Positions 24,666 through 33,460 are shown, counted from the stretch's first letter. The stretch: 64,000 nt of DNA from Paenibacillus humicola (GCF_028826105.1 NZ_JAQGPL010000001.1:2568501-2632500); one strand, 5' to 3'. Notes: generated from the letters alone by a model not told the origin. Translations and numbers: made by a program.

Positions 24666-25451
24666 ATGCCAACCATCGATTTGCAAGGGAAAAACGCCGT
24701 TGTCACCGGTTCCAGCCGCGGGCTCGGCAAGCAGTATGCGCTTGATCTGGCGGCAGCCGGCGCGAACGTCATCGTCCACGACGTGAACGAGGAAGCGGCT
24801 GCGCAGTTTAACGAAGCGCCGTCCGGCAGCGCCGTCGCTTCGGAGATTGCCGCTCAGTACGGCGTGAAATCGTATTTTGTCGCAGCCGACTTAAGCGACC
24901 CGGAGCAGACGAAACGGCTGATCGACCGGTCGATCGAGCTGCTTGGCTCCATCGACATTCTGGTCAACAACGCGGGCGGGGATATCGGCGCGAATACGCC
25001 GCGTCCGGATCCGAACGACGCGCTCGATATTTCCGTGGAAGACATTCGCGCCGTCGTTGAACGCAATCTGCTGTCTACCATGTACGCCTGCAAGTTCGCC
25101 GGGCTGCATATGCGCGAGCGCCGCAGCGGCAAAATCGTGAACGTCGGCTCGATCGCCGGGCACGTGGCGGTCAAAAACGGGCTCATTTACGCCGCCGCCA
25201 AAATGGGCGTTTCGCAGTATACGCGCAGTCTCGCCGAGCAGCTTCGCCCTTACGACGTGAACGTCAATTGCATTTCGCCGGCTCCGACCTATACGGCGAG
25301 GTTCCTTGCGACGCGCACCGTACAGGGGCAGGAGGAGCGCTCCCGTTTGCAGCAAATCGCGCAGCCGAAGGATATGTCCGACATCGTCATGTTTCTGTGC
25401 GGGCCGCAATCCGACGCGCTCTCCGGCGAGACGATCGTCTGCTGGAAGTAA
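24666..25451 (+). CDS. SDR-family oxidoreductase
   Basis: A 261-residue SDR with intact catalytic residues. TGSSRGLG is at 14-21, NNAG at 101-104, Ser162 in NVGSIAG, and Tyr175-x3-Lys179 in IYAAAKMG. The C-terminus differs from its neighbours: LSGETIVCWK replaces the usual VDGG ending. Start ATG 24666 follows GAGGTGAATACG. The 120 bases upstream of it contain no gene. It lies 75 nt before another SDR. Confidence 0.87.
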   Translation: MPTIDLQGKNAVVTGSSRGLGKQYALDLAAAGANVIVHDVNEEAAAQFNEAPSGSAVASEIAAQYGVKSYFVAADLSDPEQTKRLIDRSIELLGSIDILVNNAGGDIGANTPRPDPNDALDISVEDIRAVVERNLLSTMYACKFAGLHMRERRSGKIVNVGSIAGHVAVKNGLIYAAAKMGVSQYTRSLAEQLRPYDVNVNCISPAPTYTARFLATRTVQGQEERSRLQQIAQPKDMSDIVMFLCGPQSDALSGETIVCWK

Positions 25452-25526
25452 CGAGGCTGTTTGCTGCTTCAGAAGGCTGGATTCGGCAGGATCCGAAATT
25501 AACCCAGGCAGAGAAGGGGAGTACGG

Positions 25527-26297
25527 ATGGGCAATCGGTTAGCGGGTAAAACGGTTATCGTAACGGGCGGTACAAAGGGCATCGGTAAAGGGATCGCCGA
25601 AATGTGCGCCGTTGAAGGCGCCAATGTGACGGTCAGCGGGCTGGATGAATCCGAGGGCCTTCAGGTCGTGCGGGAGCTTAAAGAGAAGCTGGGCGCCAAG
25701 GCCGTATTTGCCGGCGGCGACATTTCGCAGGAGGAGACGTGCAGGCGGATCGTCGACGACACGGTGCAGGCTTTCGGCAGGGTGGACGGACTGGTCAACA
25801 ACGCCGGCATTTATCCGCGAAGCAGCCTGCTGAATACGACGGAGGAGCTGTTCGACGCGGTATTCGCCGTCAATATTAAAGGGGCTTTCTTTCTCTGCAA
25901 ATACGCGGTCGCCTCGATGATCGAAACGGGAGGCGGCTCGATTGTGCACATCGGCTCCACGCACGGCTATAAAGGCGGTAAAGATTTATCGCCTTACGCC
26001 ATTTCCAAAGGAGCGCTGCTGACGCTCAGCCGCCATATCGCATCCAATTACAGCCGGGACAAGGTCCGTTCGAACTGGATCACTGTCGGCTGGGTCGCAT
26101 CGGAGGGCGAAATCGAGCTGCACGAAAGGATGGGGAAGGGCCGGGAGGAATTGATCGCTTTCGCGAATTCCCGCATCCCGAGCGGCAGAATGCAGACGCC
26201 GGAAGATATGGCTTACGGCGCCGTCTATCTGCTGTCGGACGAATCGAGTCAGGTGACCGGCTCCGAGCTCGCCATCGCGGGCGGACTCAATATTTAA
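25527..26297 (+). CDS. SDR-family oxidoreductase
   Basis: A 256-residue classical SDR. TGGTKGIG is at 13-20, NNAG at 91-94, Ser144 in HIGSTHG, and Tyr157-x3-Lys161 in PYAISKGAL. The end is SELAIAGGLNI, with Ala replacing the Asp of the common VDGG. Start ATG 25527 follows GAGAAGGGGAG. It is the sixth SDR in 23 kb. It lies between another SDR and a UlaG-like hydrolase, consistent with stepwise oxidation of a polyol or sugar derivative. Confidence 0.88.
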   Translation: MGNRLAGKTVIVTGGTKGIGKGIAEMCAVEGANVTVSGLDESEGLQVVRELKEKLGAKAVFAGGDISQEETCRRIVDDTVQAFGRVDGLVNNAGIYPRSSLLNTTEELFDAVFAVNIKGAFFLCKYAVASMIETGGGSIVHIGSTHGYKGGKDLSPYAISKGALLTLSRHIASNYSRDKVRSNWITVGWVASEGEIELHERMGKGREELIAFANSRIPSGRMQTPEDMAYGAVYLLSDESSQVTGSELAIAGGLNI

Positions 26298-26344
26298 CAG
26301 CAGACTCAGACTAAGGGCTGAAACGGAAAGGGGAACAACGGAAC

Positions 26345-27184
26345 ATGATGCAGCCGAACGTTCGAACAGGAGCAGCGCTCATCCGGGAAATCGACGAAAC
26401 GAAGGTGCCGTACGGCATGGTCGCCATCTGGTTTCTCGGGCAGGTGAGCGTTGTCATTAAAGGCGGGGACAAGGTCGTTTATGTCGATCCTTATCTCGCA
26501 TCTTCGCCGCACCGGCAGTTTGCGCCGCCGCTCCTTCCGGAGGAGGCGGTAAACGCCGGCTACGTGCTGATCACGCACGAGCATAGCGATCATCTCGACC
26601 CGGACACGATTCCCTCCATGGCGAAAGCGGGGAACAAAACCGTATTTGTTGCGCCGGGCTGCTGTCTGGAGGCGCTGGCGTCCATGGGCGTGCCGCAGGA
26701 GCGGCGCGTGCATGCCGTCACGAACGAGTGGCTTTCGTTCGGCGATTTCCGCGTCAAGCCGCTGCCCTCTGCGCACGAGGAGCTGGAATACGACGAGAAG
26801 CTCGATCATCGTTATGTCGGCTACGTGCTTGAGCTGAACGGCGTCAAGCTGTATCATGCCGGCGATACGACGGTTTATCCGGGGCTGATCGAGACGCTTC
26901 GGGCCGAGTCGCTCGACCTCGGCCTGCTGCCGATCAATGGCAGAGACCCGTTCCGGAACAGCCGCAACATCATCGGCAACATGAACTACCGCGAAGCGGC
27001 GGAGCTGGCGGTCGCCGCCGGAATCGACACCGTCGTTCCGACCCATTACGATATGTTCGCGGGCAATTCCGAGCATCCGGGCTATTTCGTCGATTACCTG
27101 TACGATAAGCATCCGGCGCAGAAAAGCCACGTCATGGCACGGTTCGAACGGTACATTTATGTTTCGGGGCGCGCGCTGAAATAG
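26345..27184 (+). CDS. UlaG-like MBL-fold metallo-hydrolase
   Basis: A 279-residue metallo-beta-lactamase-fold enzyme. The HxHxDH motif is at His78, His80, Asp82, His83 (THEHSDHLD). The fourth and fifth ligands are suggested by YHAGDTTVYPGL and by VPTHYDMF near the C-terminus. The pattern resembles L-ascorbate-6-phosphate lactonase UlaG, so sugar-lactone opening is a reasonable guess beside the SDRs. Start ATG 26345 (a second ATG follows at once) lies after AAAGGGGAAC. It ends the rightward gene run and faces a bidirectional terminator. Confidence 0.85.
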   Translation: MMQPNVRTGAALIREIDETKVPYGMVAIWFLGQVSVVIKGGDKVVYVDPYLASSPHRQFAPPLLPEEAVNAGYVLITHEHSDHLDPDTIPSMAKAGNKTVFVAPGCCLEALASMGVPQERRVHAVTNEWLSFGDFRVKPLPSAHEELEYDEKLDHRYVGYVLELNGVKLYHAGDTTVYPGLIETLRAESLDLGLLPINGRDPFRNSRNIIGNMNYREAAELAVAAGIDTVVPTHYDMFAGNSEHPGYFVDYLYDKHPAQKSHVMARFERYIYVSGRALK

Positions 27185-27217
27185 CAGCGGCCGTTCCGCC
27201 GCTCAGGCACAGTCCAT

Positions 27218-27291
27218 GAAAAGCCGCGAGAGCTTCTTCTCCTTTGGCCCGTTAGCCGAAAGAGAAGAGTTCGTTCCATCGCGGCTTTTTG
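27218..27291. terminator. Bidirectional terminator between convergent genes
   Basis: AAAAGCCGCGA (from 27219) pairs with TCGCGGCTTTTT (ending 27290). An inner stem (CTTCTTCTC with GAGAAGAG) makes one long hairpin. The A-run and T-run allow use on both strands, for the MBL gene and for the leftward hydrolase. Confidence 0.8.
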
Positions 27292-27295
27292 CGCA

Positions 27296-28117
27296 TTACC
27301 GGTTGAAAAACGCTTTTAACTGCTGTGCGACCGGCTCCGGCGCATCCATATCGGGCGCATTATGGCCGAGCCCGGGCAGCATGACCGTTCGCGAATGAGG
27401 CACCAGGCGTTCGAAAGCCCGAATAACCTCCGGCTGTTTGAAGTCCGGGTTCTCCGTCCCGATCATCAGCAGCGTTTCGGCCGAAACGTCCCGGTATTTT
27501 TCCATATCGGCGACGGCACGGGCGGCTTCGCGGACTTCGATCGGCAGCGTCGGCAGCAGCTGAACCATCGACGGCCATTCCGGATGATGATGAATATGCT
27601 GCCGGATGTTTTCGAGCTGTTCATCGGGAATATGATTGCCGCCCACCGCTTTGAAAAACAGGATCAGCGAATGGACATAATCCTGTTCGGCGAGCGCTTT
27701 CTCGAATTCGGCAATCCAGCCGGTCGGCACCATATGGGCGGTGATCGGAGGCTCGTAAATGGCGATTTGGCGCAGCGGCAATGCGGCTGCCGCTTCAAGG
27801 GCGATCAGGCCGCCCAGGCTGTGGCCGAAAACAAGCTCCGCCGACGTTTGCGCCAATACGGCTGCAAGATCCTCCCGTTCCCTCCGAAAGCTGTAATCGG
27901 CGTCCATCGGACCGCTGCCGCCGCGGCCTCTGCGGTCCATGATGCAAACGGTAAACGTATCGGACAGCAATCGGGCCAGCTGCTCATAGTGGACCGCGGC
28001 ACGAAAGGTGCCGTGGACGATAACGAGCGCCGGTCCCCGGCCGATCGTGCGATAAGCGATTTCGGTGCCGTCCGGCGAGATGACGGTATGGTCAACAAAC
28101 GGTTCGTTCATATTCAT
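27296..28117 (-). CDS. Alpha/beta-fold hydrolase
   Basis: A 273-residue alpha/beta hydrolase. The oxyanion segment is VHGTFRAA. The nucleophile elbow is Gly98-His-Ser100-Leu-Gly-Gly, and the catalytic His lies in GLGHNAPDM near the C-terminus. DRRGRGGSG after strand 4 is typical of the family. Starts ATG 28117 and ATG 28111 both sit behind GGGAAGGGAAAG, and I cannot separate them. It is monocistronic and divergent from the GNAT gene. The substrate is unknown. Confidence 0.85.
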   Translation of the reverse strand: MNMNEPFVDHTVISPDGTEIAYRTIGRGPALVIVHGTFRAAVHYEQLARLLSDTFTVCIMDRRGRGGSGPMDADYSFRREREDLAAVLAQTSAELVFGHSLGGLIALEAAAALPLRQIAIYEPPITAHMVPTGWIAEFEKALAEQDYVHSLILFFKAVGGNHIPDEQLENIRQHIHHHPEWPSMVQLLPTLPIEVREAARAVADMEKYRDVSAETLLMIGTENPDFKQPEVIRAFERLVPHSRTVMLPGLGHNAPDMDAPEPVAQQLKAFFNR

Positions 28118-28222
28118 CTTTCCCTTCCCGGGGTAATGGTAATGGCTGGATATGAATACTATAGACCCGAAACATGAACTAATTATGAACTTTACTCCAT
28201 CCGAACGAAAGGAGGACGTCAA

Positions 28223-28630
28223 CTGGATTTTGAAATGACGATCAATCTCCCCATCGCCCCGCACGAGGTGCCGGTATTGCGAGAGTGGGTCGGCTGGGAG
28301 GGCCGGCAGGCCGATTATCCGCTTTTATTCGAACGCTGCAATTTCTGGGCAGGCTGCAGAGACGAAGCCGGCACCCTGATTGCGTTCGGTTATGTCGCAG
28401 GGACGGGTCTGCAGCATGGTTATATGGAAGATATCATCGTTCATCCGGATTACCGGGGGAAAGGAATCGGCCGGGCTTTGGTCACCGCTTTGCTTGAGGA
28501 GGCCGGGCGTTTCGGTTTGGAAATCGTAACGGTTACTTATGCGCTCGAACATGCCGGATTTTATTCGAAAAGCGGTTTCAGCCCCTGTTCCGGAGGCCTT
28601 TGGAGGAGAAGGGGTTCGACGGAAAAGTAA
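28223..28630 (+). CDS. GNAT-family N-acetyltransferase, probable CTG start
   Basis: A small GNAT protein. The acetyl-CoA site is seen as IVHPDYRGKGIGRALV, and the C-terminal strand is FYSKSGFSPC. The strong ribosome site AAAGGAGG (28208-28215) is 7 nt from CTG 28223 but 19 nt from the first in-frame ATG (28235). A CTG start giving Met-Asp-Phe-Glu-Met-Thr-Ile therefore fits best. The extra residues also match the usual N-terminal strand of this family. The acceptor is unknown. The next gene begins 9 nt after the stop. Confidence 0.75.
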   Translation: MDFEMTINLPIAPHEVPVLREWVGWEGRQADYPLLFERCNFWAGCRDEAGTLIAFGYVAGTGLQHGYMEDIIVHPDYRGKGIGRALVTALLEEAGRFGLEIVTVTYALEHAGFYSKSGFSPCSGGLWRRRGSTEK

Positions 28631-28639
28631 GGAGGAAGC

Positions 28640-30778
28640 ATGACAGAAGCATTCTGGCAAATCCGAAGCGGAATCCGTGACAGTCTGGAATCGACTTATC
28701 GATGGTGGAAAGCGTGGCTGGAGCGGCACCGGTATATTCGGCTGGCTTACGCGGCGTATGCCTGGATCTCGCTGGCCGTGCTGGTGTTCGGGCTGATCTG
28801 GTACAAGGATGTCCGCACGATGATGGTGCAGTATTTATGGTCGTTTTATGTGCTGCTCCAATTCTGGGTCCTGTGCCGGAGCAAAACGCTGAAATGGCGG
28901 ACGGCCGCCGCCTTCGTCCTGGCGGGCATCCTGTTCTCCGTACCGTTTTCCGTGCTTGCCGTGTCGGCGGTTCATGCGGTTTTCGGCGGCAATCCGTCGG
29001 ATATCTGGTCAACCGCCGGTCTGACGCCGGTTGCGGAGGAAACGTTCAAGCTTATCCCGCTGGCGGCTTTCCTGCTGTTCTCGCGCCGCGCCTCCGCCCT
29101 CAGTCTGGCGGATTTTACGCTGATCGGAGCTGCATCCGGCACCGGCTTCCAGCTGATGGAGGAGCTGAGCCGTCGCTGGATCAATTCCGGCGTGCTGGCG
29201 GACAGGTACGGCTACAGCGTCACGATGCTGGGCGGCGAGACGATTCACTGGGATCTTTTTACGCTGTTTCCGGGCCGGTTTGAGGAAAGCTTTTTGCCGA
29301 CGGTCATGAGCGTCAGCCATCCGGTGCATACGGCGATGATCACGCTCGGCTGCGGTATCTCCTGGCGGCTTCGGAAGAGATGGACCGCGTGGATCTATTG
29401 TTTTCCCGCTCTGCTGCTGCTGTGGGCGATCCTTGATCATGCCGCGTATAACGGGCAGTATGAGCTGCCCAAGTGGATCATTCGCCTGAACGACTGGACC
29501 GGCAGCGGGTATAAGACGAAACCGGTGTTTCTCTTCATGCTCGCCTGTTCGCTGCTGGCCGATTACTGGGCGCTGAACCGGGTGCGCGCCAAGGTGCCCC
29601 GGCTCCCGACGGAAACGTGGATCAACCCGTTCTCCGAATGGTGGAGCATGGGACTTGCAATCGTGCGCCGAAATGGAAGGTTCGGTTATTTAGCCAAGCT
29701 TTTCCGCAGCAGGCGGGAGCTGGGGTTCGTGCTGCTGTACGGCAATGCAGAGGCTGCGGGCACCGAAGGCGAGACGCGGGAGCGGATCAGGCGCATTTTC
29801 GCCGCTGCGGCCGGGGCTGCAATTCTGCTGCTCGCTGCCGGCGCCCTGGCGGGAATGGCGCAGTTCGCGACAAGCGGCACCGGCTCCGCCTGCTTCTCCT
29901 GTCTGTTCGATTCCCTGCAAAATTGGTGGGACGGGCTGAGCGGGCTGGAGAAGGGGACGATCATTCTGGGTGCGCTGGCGCTGTCTCTGCTGTTTTTCGA
30001 ATTTTGGCCAGCGGTCGGCATCGCGCTTACCATCCCCGGCATCGCCGGCAGCGGCCACGAAATCGCCAGCGATATCCGCGATCCGAAGCGGCTCCTGACG
30101 CCGGCTAACGCCGCCTCGCTGGCGCTGGCGCTGCTGCTCAGCCGCCTGCCGCTCGGCAAAGCGATGGAGTGGGCGGTGAAACGGGGACGGGGCAGGCTCG
30201 CGAAATGGCTGGAAAAGCTGCTTCGCAAGGAGCGCGATTTGCCGGGGCCCGAGAAACCGCATGGGCCGCCGGAGCCCGAAAAACCGCCTAAGCATGGCGA
30301 CGGCGATCCCGACCGTCCGCCCGACAAGGACAATGACGCAAATCCGGCCGCGGCAGGAGAACCGGTGCATGAGGTCGAAATTGTCGATCAGCGGGGCAAT
30401 CCGGTAGGCGAATTCGACGAAATCGATCTGAAGAACGGCGTTTTCTACGAGGACAAAACGGCCAAAGGCCTGGACATCATCAATCCGAGAACGGGCCTGC
30501 CGGCGCAGACGCCTCAGCAGTTTGCGGACAAACAAATTTTGGCGAAAACCCGCAACCGTATTTTGAATTTGCAGACCAAGGCGGCCGCCACCCGGGCGAC
30601 GCCTCACGGATCGAGCGAAATCCCCTCGATCGACGACATCAAATCGATCCGCAAGTTCGTGTTTCGATTAGACGGCGACACGCCCGAGCTCAGGTCGGCC
30701 GTCGAAAACAGCCTGAACCGGCTGCGGTCGGAATTTCCGGATTATACGTTTAACGTTTTGTTTGGAGGGAAGCCGTAA
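28640..30778 (+). CDS. PrsW-type intramembrane protease fused to a C-terminal nuclease-like toxin domain
   Basis: A 712-residue protein in three parts. Residues 30-310 form a polytopic PrsW-type glutamic membrane protease, with VAEETFKL (Glu133, Glu134), FQLMEEL (Glu174/175), SHPVHTAM (His227, His230) and DHAAYN (Asp266, His267). Residues 385-505 add three more hydrophobic segments. A Pro/Lys/Asp-rich linker (531-570) leads to a soluble domain (575-712). There, GEFDEIDLKNG and YEDKTAKG supply Asp596 and Glu604-x-Lys606, a PD-(D/E)xK nuclease signature. The layout is that of a polymorphic toxin: membrane module, linker, toxic tip. The next gene overlaps its stop and is the likely immunity gene. 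Start ATG 28640 follows AAGGAGGAAGC. The toxin function is inferred, not shown. Confidence 0.75.
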   Translation: MTEAFWQIRSGIRDSLESTYRWWKAWLERHRYIRLAYAAYAWISLAVLVFGLIWYKDVRTMMVQYLWSFYVLLQFWVLCRSKTLKWRTAAAFVLAGILFSVPFSVLAVSAVHAVFGGNPSDIWSTAGLTPVAEETFKLIPLAAFLLFSRRASALSLADFTLIGAASGTGFQLMEELSRRWINSGVLADRYGYSVTMLGGETIHWDLFTLFPGRFEESFLPTVMSVSHPVHTAMITLGCGISWRLRKRWTAWIYCFPALLLLWAILDHAAYNGQYELPKWIIRLNDWTGSGYKTKPVFLFMLACSLLADYWALNRVRAKVPRLPTETWINPFSEWWSMGLAIVRRNGRFGYLAKLFRSRRELGFVLLYGNAEAAGTEGETRERIRRIFAAAAGAAILLLAAGALAGMAQFATSGTGSACFSCLFDSLQNWWDGLSGLEKGTIILGALALSLLFFEFWPAVGIALTIPGIAGSGHEIASDIRDPKRLLTPANAASLALALLLSRLPLGKAMEWAVKRGRGRLAKWLEKLLRKERDLPGPEKPHGPPEPEKPPKHGDGDPDRPPDKDNDANPAAAGEPVHEVEIVDQRGNPVGEFDEIDLKNGVFYEDKTAKGLDIINPRTGLPAQTPQQFADKQILAKTRNRILNLQTKAAATRATPHGSSEIPSIDDIKSIRKFVFRLDGDTPELRSAVENSLNRLRSEFPDYTFNVLFGGKP

Positions 30779-31107
30779 TGGCGATCAGCGCATTTATCCC
30801 CGAGCCCGAGAACGAATTCGAGCAGCTGTTCAGCGTGCCGGTCGCGACCGAGGCCTTTTTCCAGGCATGCTGGGAGCCGGCCGTGGAACCGCTTGGGCTG
30901 CAATGGGTCCCGGGGTTTGCTTCGGGGATTGACGTAACCAAAGATGATTTGCCCGCCGTGCTGGCGGAGCTTGAGAAGCTGAAGCTGTGGGCGGAGACGG
31001 AACTAAGCGGCGACCGCCGGGACAAGATGCTGGAGCGGCTCGAACGGCTCGCCGCCGAGCTTCCGCACGCTTTCCGCCGGGAAGGCGCCGTCGTGTTTAT
31101 CGGCTGA
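30778..31107 (+). CDS. Small acidic protein, probable immunity partner of the PrsW-toxin
   Basis: A 109-residue soluble protein that I do not recognise as a named family. Its ATG overlaps the TAA of the toxin gene (TAATG), so translation is probably coupled. It is rich in Glu/Leu, with a helical C-terminal half (DDLPAVLAELEKLKLWAE and MLERLERLAAEL). No signal peptide or membrane segment is seen, so it would act in the cytoplasm. Position, size and coupling are those of a polymorphic-toxin immunity protein. That role is inferred from context alone. Confidence 0.7.
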   Translation: MAISAFIPEPENEFEQLFSVPVATEAFFQACWEPAVEPLGLQWVPGFASGIDVTKDDLPAVLAELEKLKLWAETELSGDRRDKMLERLERLAAELPHAFRREGAVVFIG

Positions 31108-31243
31108 CCTGAGGCTGTCCGCCGCAGACGGCCTGCCGGACAATCCGCGTTTGCCGGGATATCTGGATCCGGCCGTCCTGCCGACGGTTCAAGCGGCGGC
31201 CGGTCCTTAATTTTCCTATTAATGAAAGGAGAGGACGATACGA

Positions 31244-32095
31244 ATGGATTTTGCGAATCACATGAAATCGGAACGGTTTCTCATCGTCCATGCGGACGAT
31301 TACGGGATGTGCCATACGACGAACCGGGCTATCATGCAGCTGCTGGACGAAGGCGCCGTTACATCGACGACGCTGATGGTGAACTGCCCGTGGTCGCTCG
31401 AAGCGGCGGCAGCCGCCGCGAAATCGAAGTATGATGTCGGCGTACATCTTACGCTGACGAGCGAATGGGACCGGTACAAATGGGGACCGGTTTGCCATTC
31501 AAGCGACGTCGGCTCGCTCGTGAACGAGCTCGGCCATTTTCCGGCGGCATCCGAACCGGTTGTGCAGAGCGATCCGGAGCAGATCAGGCGAGAGCTCGTC
31601 GCGCAAATCGAAACCGCGCTGCGCATGGGCGTGGATCCGACGCATCTCGATAACCACATGGGCTCGCTGCGGCCGTTCATGGAGCTCTATGTGGACCTCT
31701 GCGGCATGTACCGGCTGCCGTTCCGTTTTCGGAAAAATCCGCAAAACCGGATCGGGAACGAAGAGGAAATCGCAAGGAAGGCGGACCGGTCGGGTATTCT
31801 GTATCCCAACGAGATCGTCGCCCTGCCGTTTTATTTGGAGGATGGGGACGACTATGCCGTCACGAAGCAAAGGGCTGTCGATCTGCTGAAAGGGCTGAAA
31901 CCCGGCGTTACGGAGCTCGTATTTCATCCTTCCCTCGATACGGAAGAATTGAAAGCGATTACGGATACGTGGCAGGCGCGCCGCTATGAATTTGATGTGT
32001 TCCGCGACCCGGAGGTGCAGCAGGTTATCCGGCAGGAGGAGATCCGCCTGATCGGCTGGCGGGAGCTGCGGGAGCTGCAGCGGCAGGCCGGGTAA
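31244..32095 (+). CDS. ChbG/HpnK (YdjC)-family carbohydrate deacetylase
   Basis: A 283-residue deacetylase-fold protein. The N-terminal metal motif is HADDYGMC (His16, Asp18, Asp19). It is followed by VGVHLTLTSEW and then THLDNHMGS (His134, Asp136, His138). YdjC/ChbG enzymes remove the N-acetyl group from chito-oligosaccharides or related sugars. Length fits the family. Start ATG 31244 follows AAAGGAGAGG. The 136 bases before it contain no gene. A terminator follows 38 nt after the stop. No chitobiose transporter is nearby, so the sugar is uncertain. Confidence 0.88.
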   Translation: MDFANHMKSERFLIVHADDYGMCHTTNRAIMQLLDEGAVTSTTLMVNCPWSLEAAAAAAKSKYDVGVHLTLTSEWDRYKWGPVCHSSDVGSLVNELGHFPAASEPVVQSDPEQIRRELVAQIETALRMGVDPTHLDNHMGSLRPFMELYVDLCGMYRLPFRFRKNPQNRIGNEEEIARKADRSGILYPNEIVALPFYLEDGDDYAVTKQRAVDLLKGLKPGVTELVFHPSLDTEELKAITDTWQARRYEFDVFRDPEVQQVIRQEEIRLIGWRELRELQRQAG

Positions 32096-32133
32096 GCCGG
32101 CCGCCATATGTTCTGATGCAAAAAGCCGTATGA

Positions 32134-32160
32134 ATGCCGCGAATGCCGCGGCATTTTTTT
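32134..32160 (+). terminator. Rho-independent terminator after the YdjC-type gene
   Basis: ATGCCGCG (32134-32141), loop AATGC, CGCGGCAT (32147-32154) and seven T. It is compact and convincing. Confidence 0.9.
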
Positions 32161-32189
32161 CGACATTTAGCCCTTGGAGGTGAGCAGCT

Positions 32190-32363
32190 TTGGAACCGGT
32201 TCAAGAAGCGATTGAAGGAATTGGTGTAAGCTGCAGCTCCTTATGGATCAGCGGTAAATTGCAGCTTTCCGGCTTTAAGCTGACCATGCTCATAAACGTA
32301 TGTAAGGTCGAAATCGCCGATAAATTCGGTATTCGAGATACTTCCCGCAAGCGTGGCTTTTAA
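32190..32363 (+). other. Short reading frame with strong ribosome site, possible truncated gene start
   Basis: TTG 32190 sits 9 nt behind TTGGAGGTGA and opens a 57-codon frame (first residues MEPVQEAIEGIGV). It ends inside, and antisense to, the 3' end of the stalk-domain gene. The first dozen residues look gene-like. The rest looks like chance sequence. It may be the surviving 5' end of a gene cut off by a past rearrangement. I do not claim a function. Confidence 0.2.
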
Positions 32364-33263
32364 AATACCTTGGTCAACATGATAATAGATGATGCTGCCA
32401 AAACCGACTTTTCCATTCAAGTTGAAGCCGGGGTTCTTTTTGGTCAGCTGTACCGGTTTTCCTTGAAGGGTCATTGAAATTTCAACCCCTTGATTCGTCT
32501 CGGAAATTTGCGATTGAACGTTTCGACTCACGTACGACAGCGGATCTTCGACTTTGACTTCCTTGAAGCTGCCGACGTCGACGACATGAACCTGTTGAAT
32601 ATTGAGACCCGTACCGCGGCCAGTCGTTAAAATCACGACGATTTCCTTGCCGCCGTCATGGTGGTTGAGGTCTGCGGTCAGAAGAACAGGCGGAGTCCCT
32701 GTCTCGTCCGTGTAGGACCAGTCGTACATTTTTCGGTATCCGTCAACGTCCAGTACGAGCCCTTTCCGGCCTCTCGTTTCATACAGCTTCACCGAGATTG
32801 AAGCGTCGGCTGCGATCAGCGCGAGCTTTCCCTGCGGGCTTGATTTCATCACTGCCCGTTTTTTCCCGGAGTCCCACGAAACCGACGAACCGGTCAGCAT
32901 GGCGATCATGCGGAGCGGAACCATAATTTGCCCGTTTTCGAACGAGACGGCAGCCTGCAGCTTGTAGGAATGGCTGTCATTCATGACGATCGCGCTGCCG
33001 TCATGGAAGGTGTATAATTGCCTTGCAAATTGAACCTCTGCCCTTTTGCCGGACGGGTGCGGAAGAATCGGGGTATCGAACAGGGATTTAAACATGGACA
33101 GCGGCACGAATGTGGTCCCTTTCGACAGATAAGCGGTTCCGTCCGTTTCCGTTTTGCCGTCGATTTCAAGCTGAACGTTATCGGCTGCACTTGCATGCGG
33201 AGAGGATAAAAGCAAACCGGAAACCGCAATGGCAATAAAGGTGAACTTGGGGACAAGCTTCAC
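32241..33263 (-). CDS. Secreted stalk-domain (copper amine oxidase N-like) protein
   Basis: A 340-residue exported protein. It has a Sec signal peptide (basic MKLVPK, hydrophobic core, cleavage near SPHASA-AD at residue 26/27). Residues 30-145 look like the copper-amine-oxidase-N/stalk domain common in Paenibacillus cell-surface proteins: two FVPLSMF/MVPLRMIAML-type repeats and a Trp-Asp near 125-135. The C-terminal 190 residues are beta-rich and unassigned. They may be the sensing or binding part. Start GTG 33263 follows AAAAGGAG on this strand. It appears monocistronic. Confidence 0.75.
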   Translation of the reverse strand: MKLVPKFTFIAIAVSGLLLSSPHASAADNVQLEIDGKTETDGTAYLSKGTTFVPLSMFKSLFDTPILPHPSGKRAEVQFARQLYTFHDGSAIVMNDSHSYKLQAAVSFENGQIMVPLRMIAMLTGSSVSWDSGKKRAVMKSSPQGKLALIAADASISVKLYETRGRKGLVLDVDGYRKMYDWSYTDETGTPPVLLTADLNHHDGGKEIVVILTTGRGTGLNIQQVHVVDVGSFKEVKVEDPLSYVSRNVQSQISETNQGVEISMTLQGKPVQLTKKNPGFNLNGKVGFGSIIYYHVDQGILKATLAGSISNTEFIGDFDLTYVYEHGQLKAGKLQFTADP

Positions 33264-33460
33264 GTTAACGAACTCCTTTTCCCGAAACGATTGTCGCGAT
33301 GCTCTTTTTTAAACGCAGGAAGACTTCCAAAAGTTGCAAGAAATGAATGGGCATTGAAGCGTTTGAAGGTCGACCCTAATCCTTGGCGAAACATTCGCCC
33401 GTCGGAAACGTACAACTTTTACAGCAACTTTCATGTTTACCAAAATGGAGGTGTCGTGAC

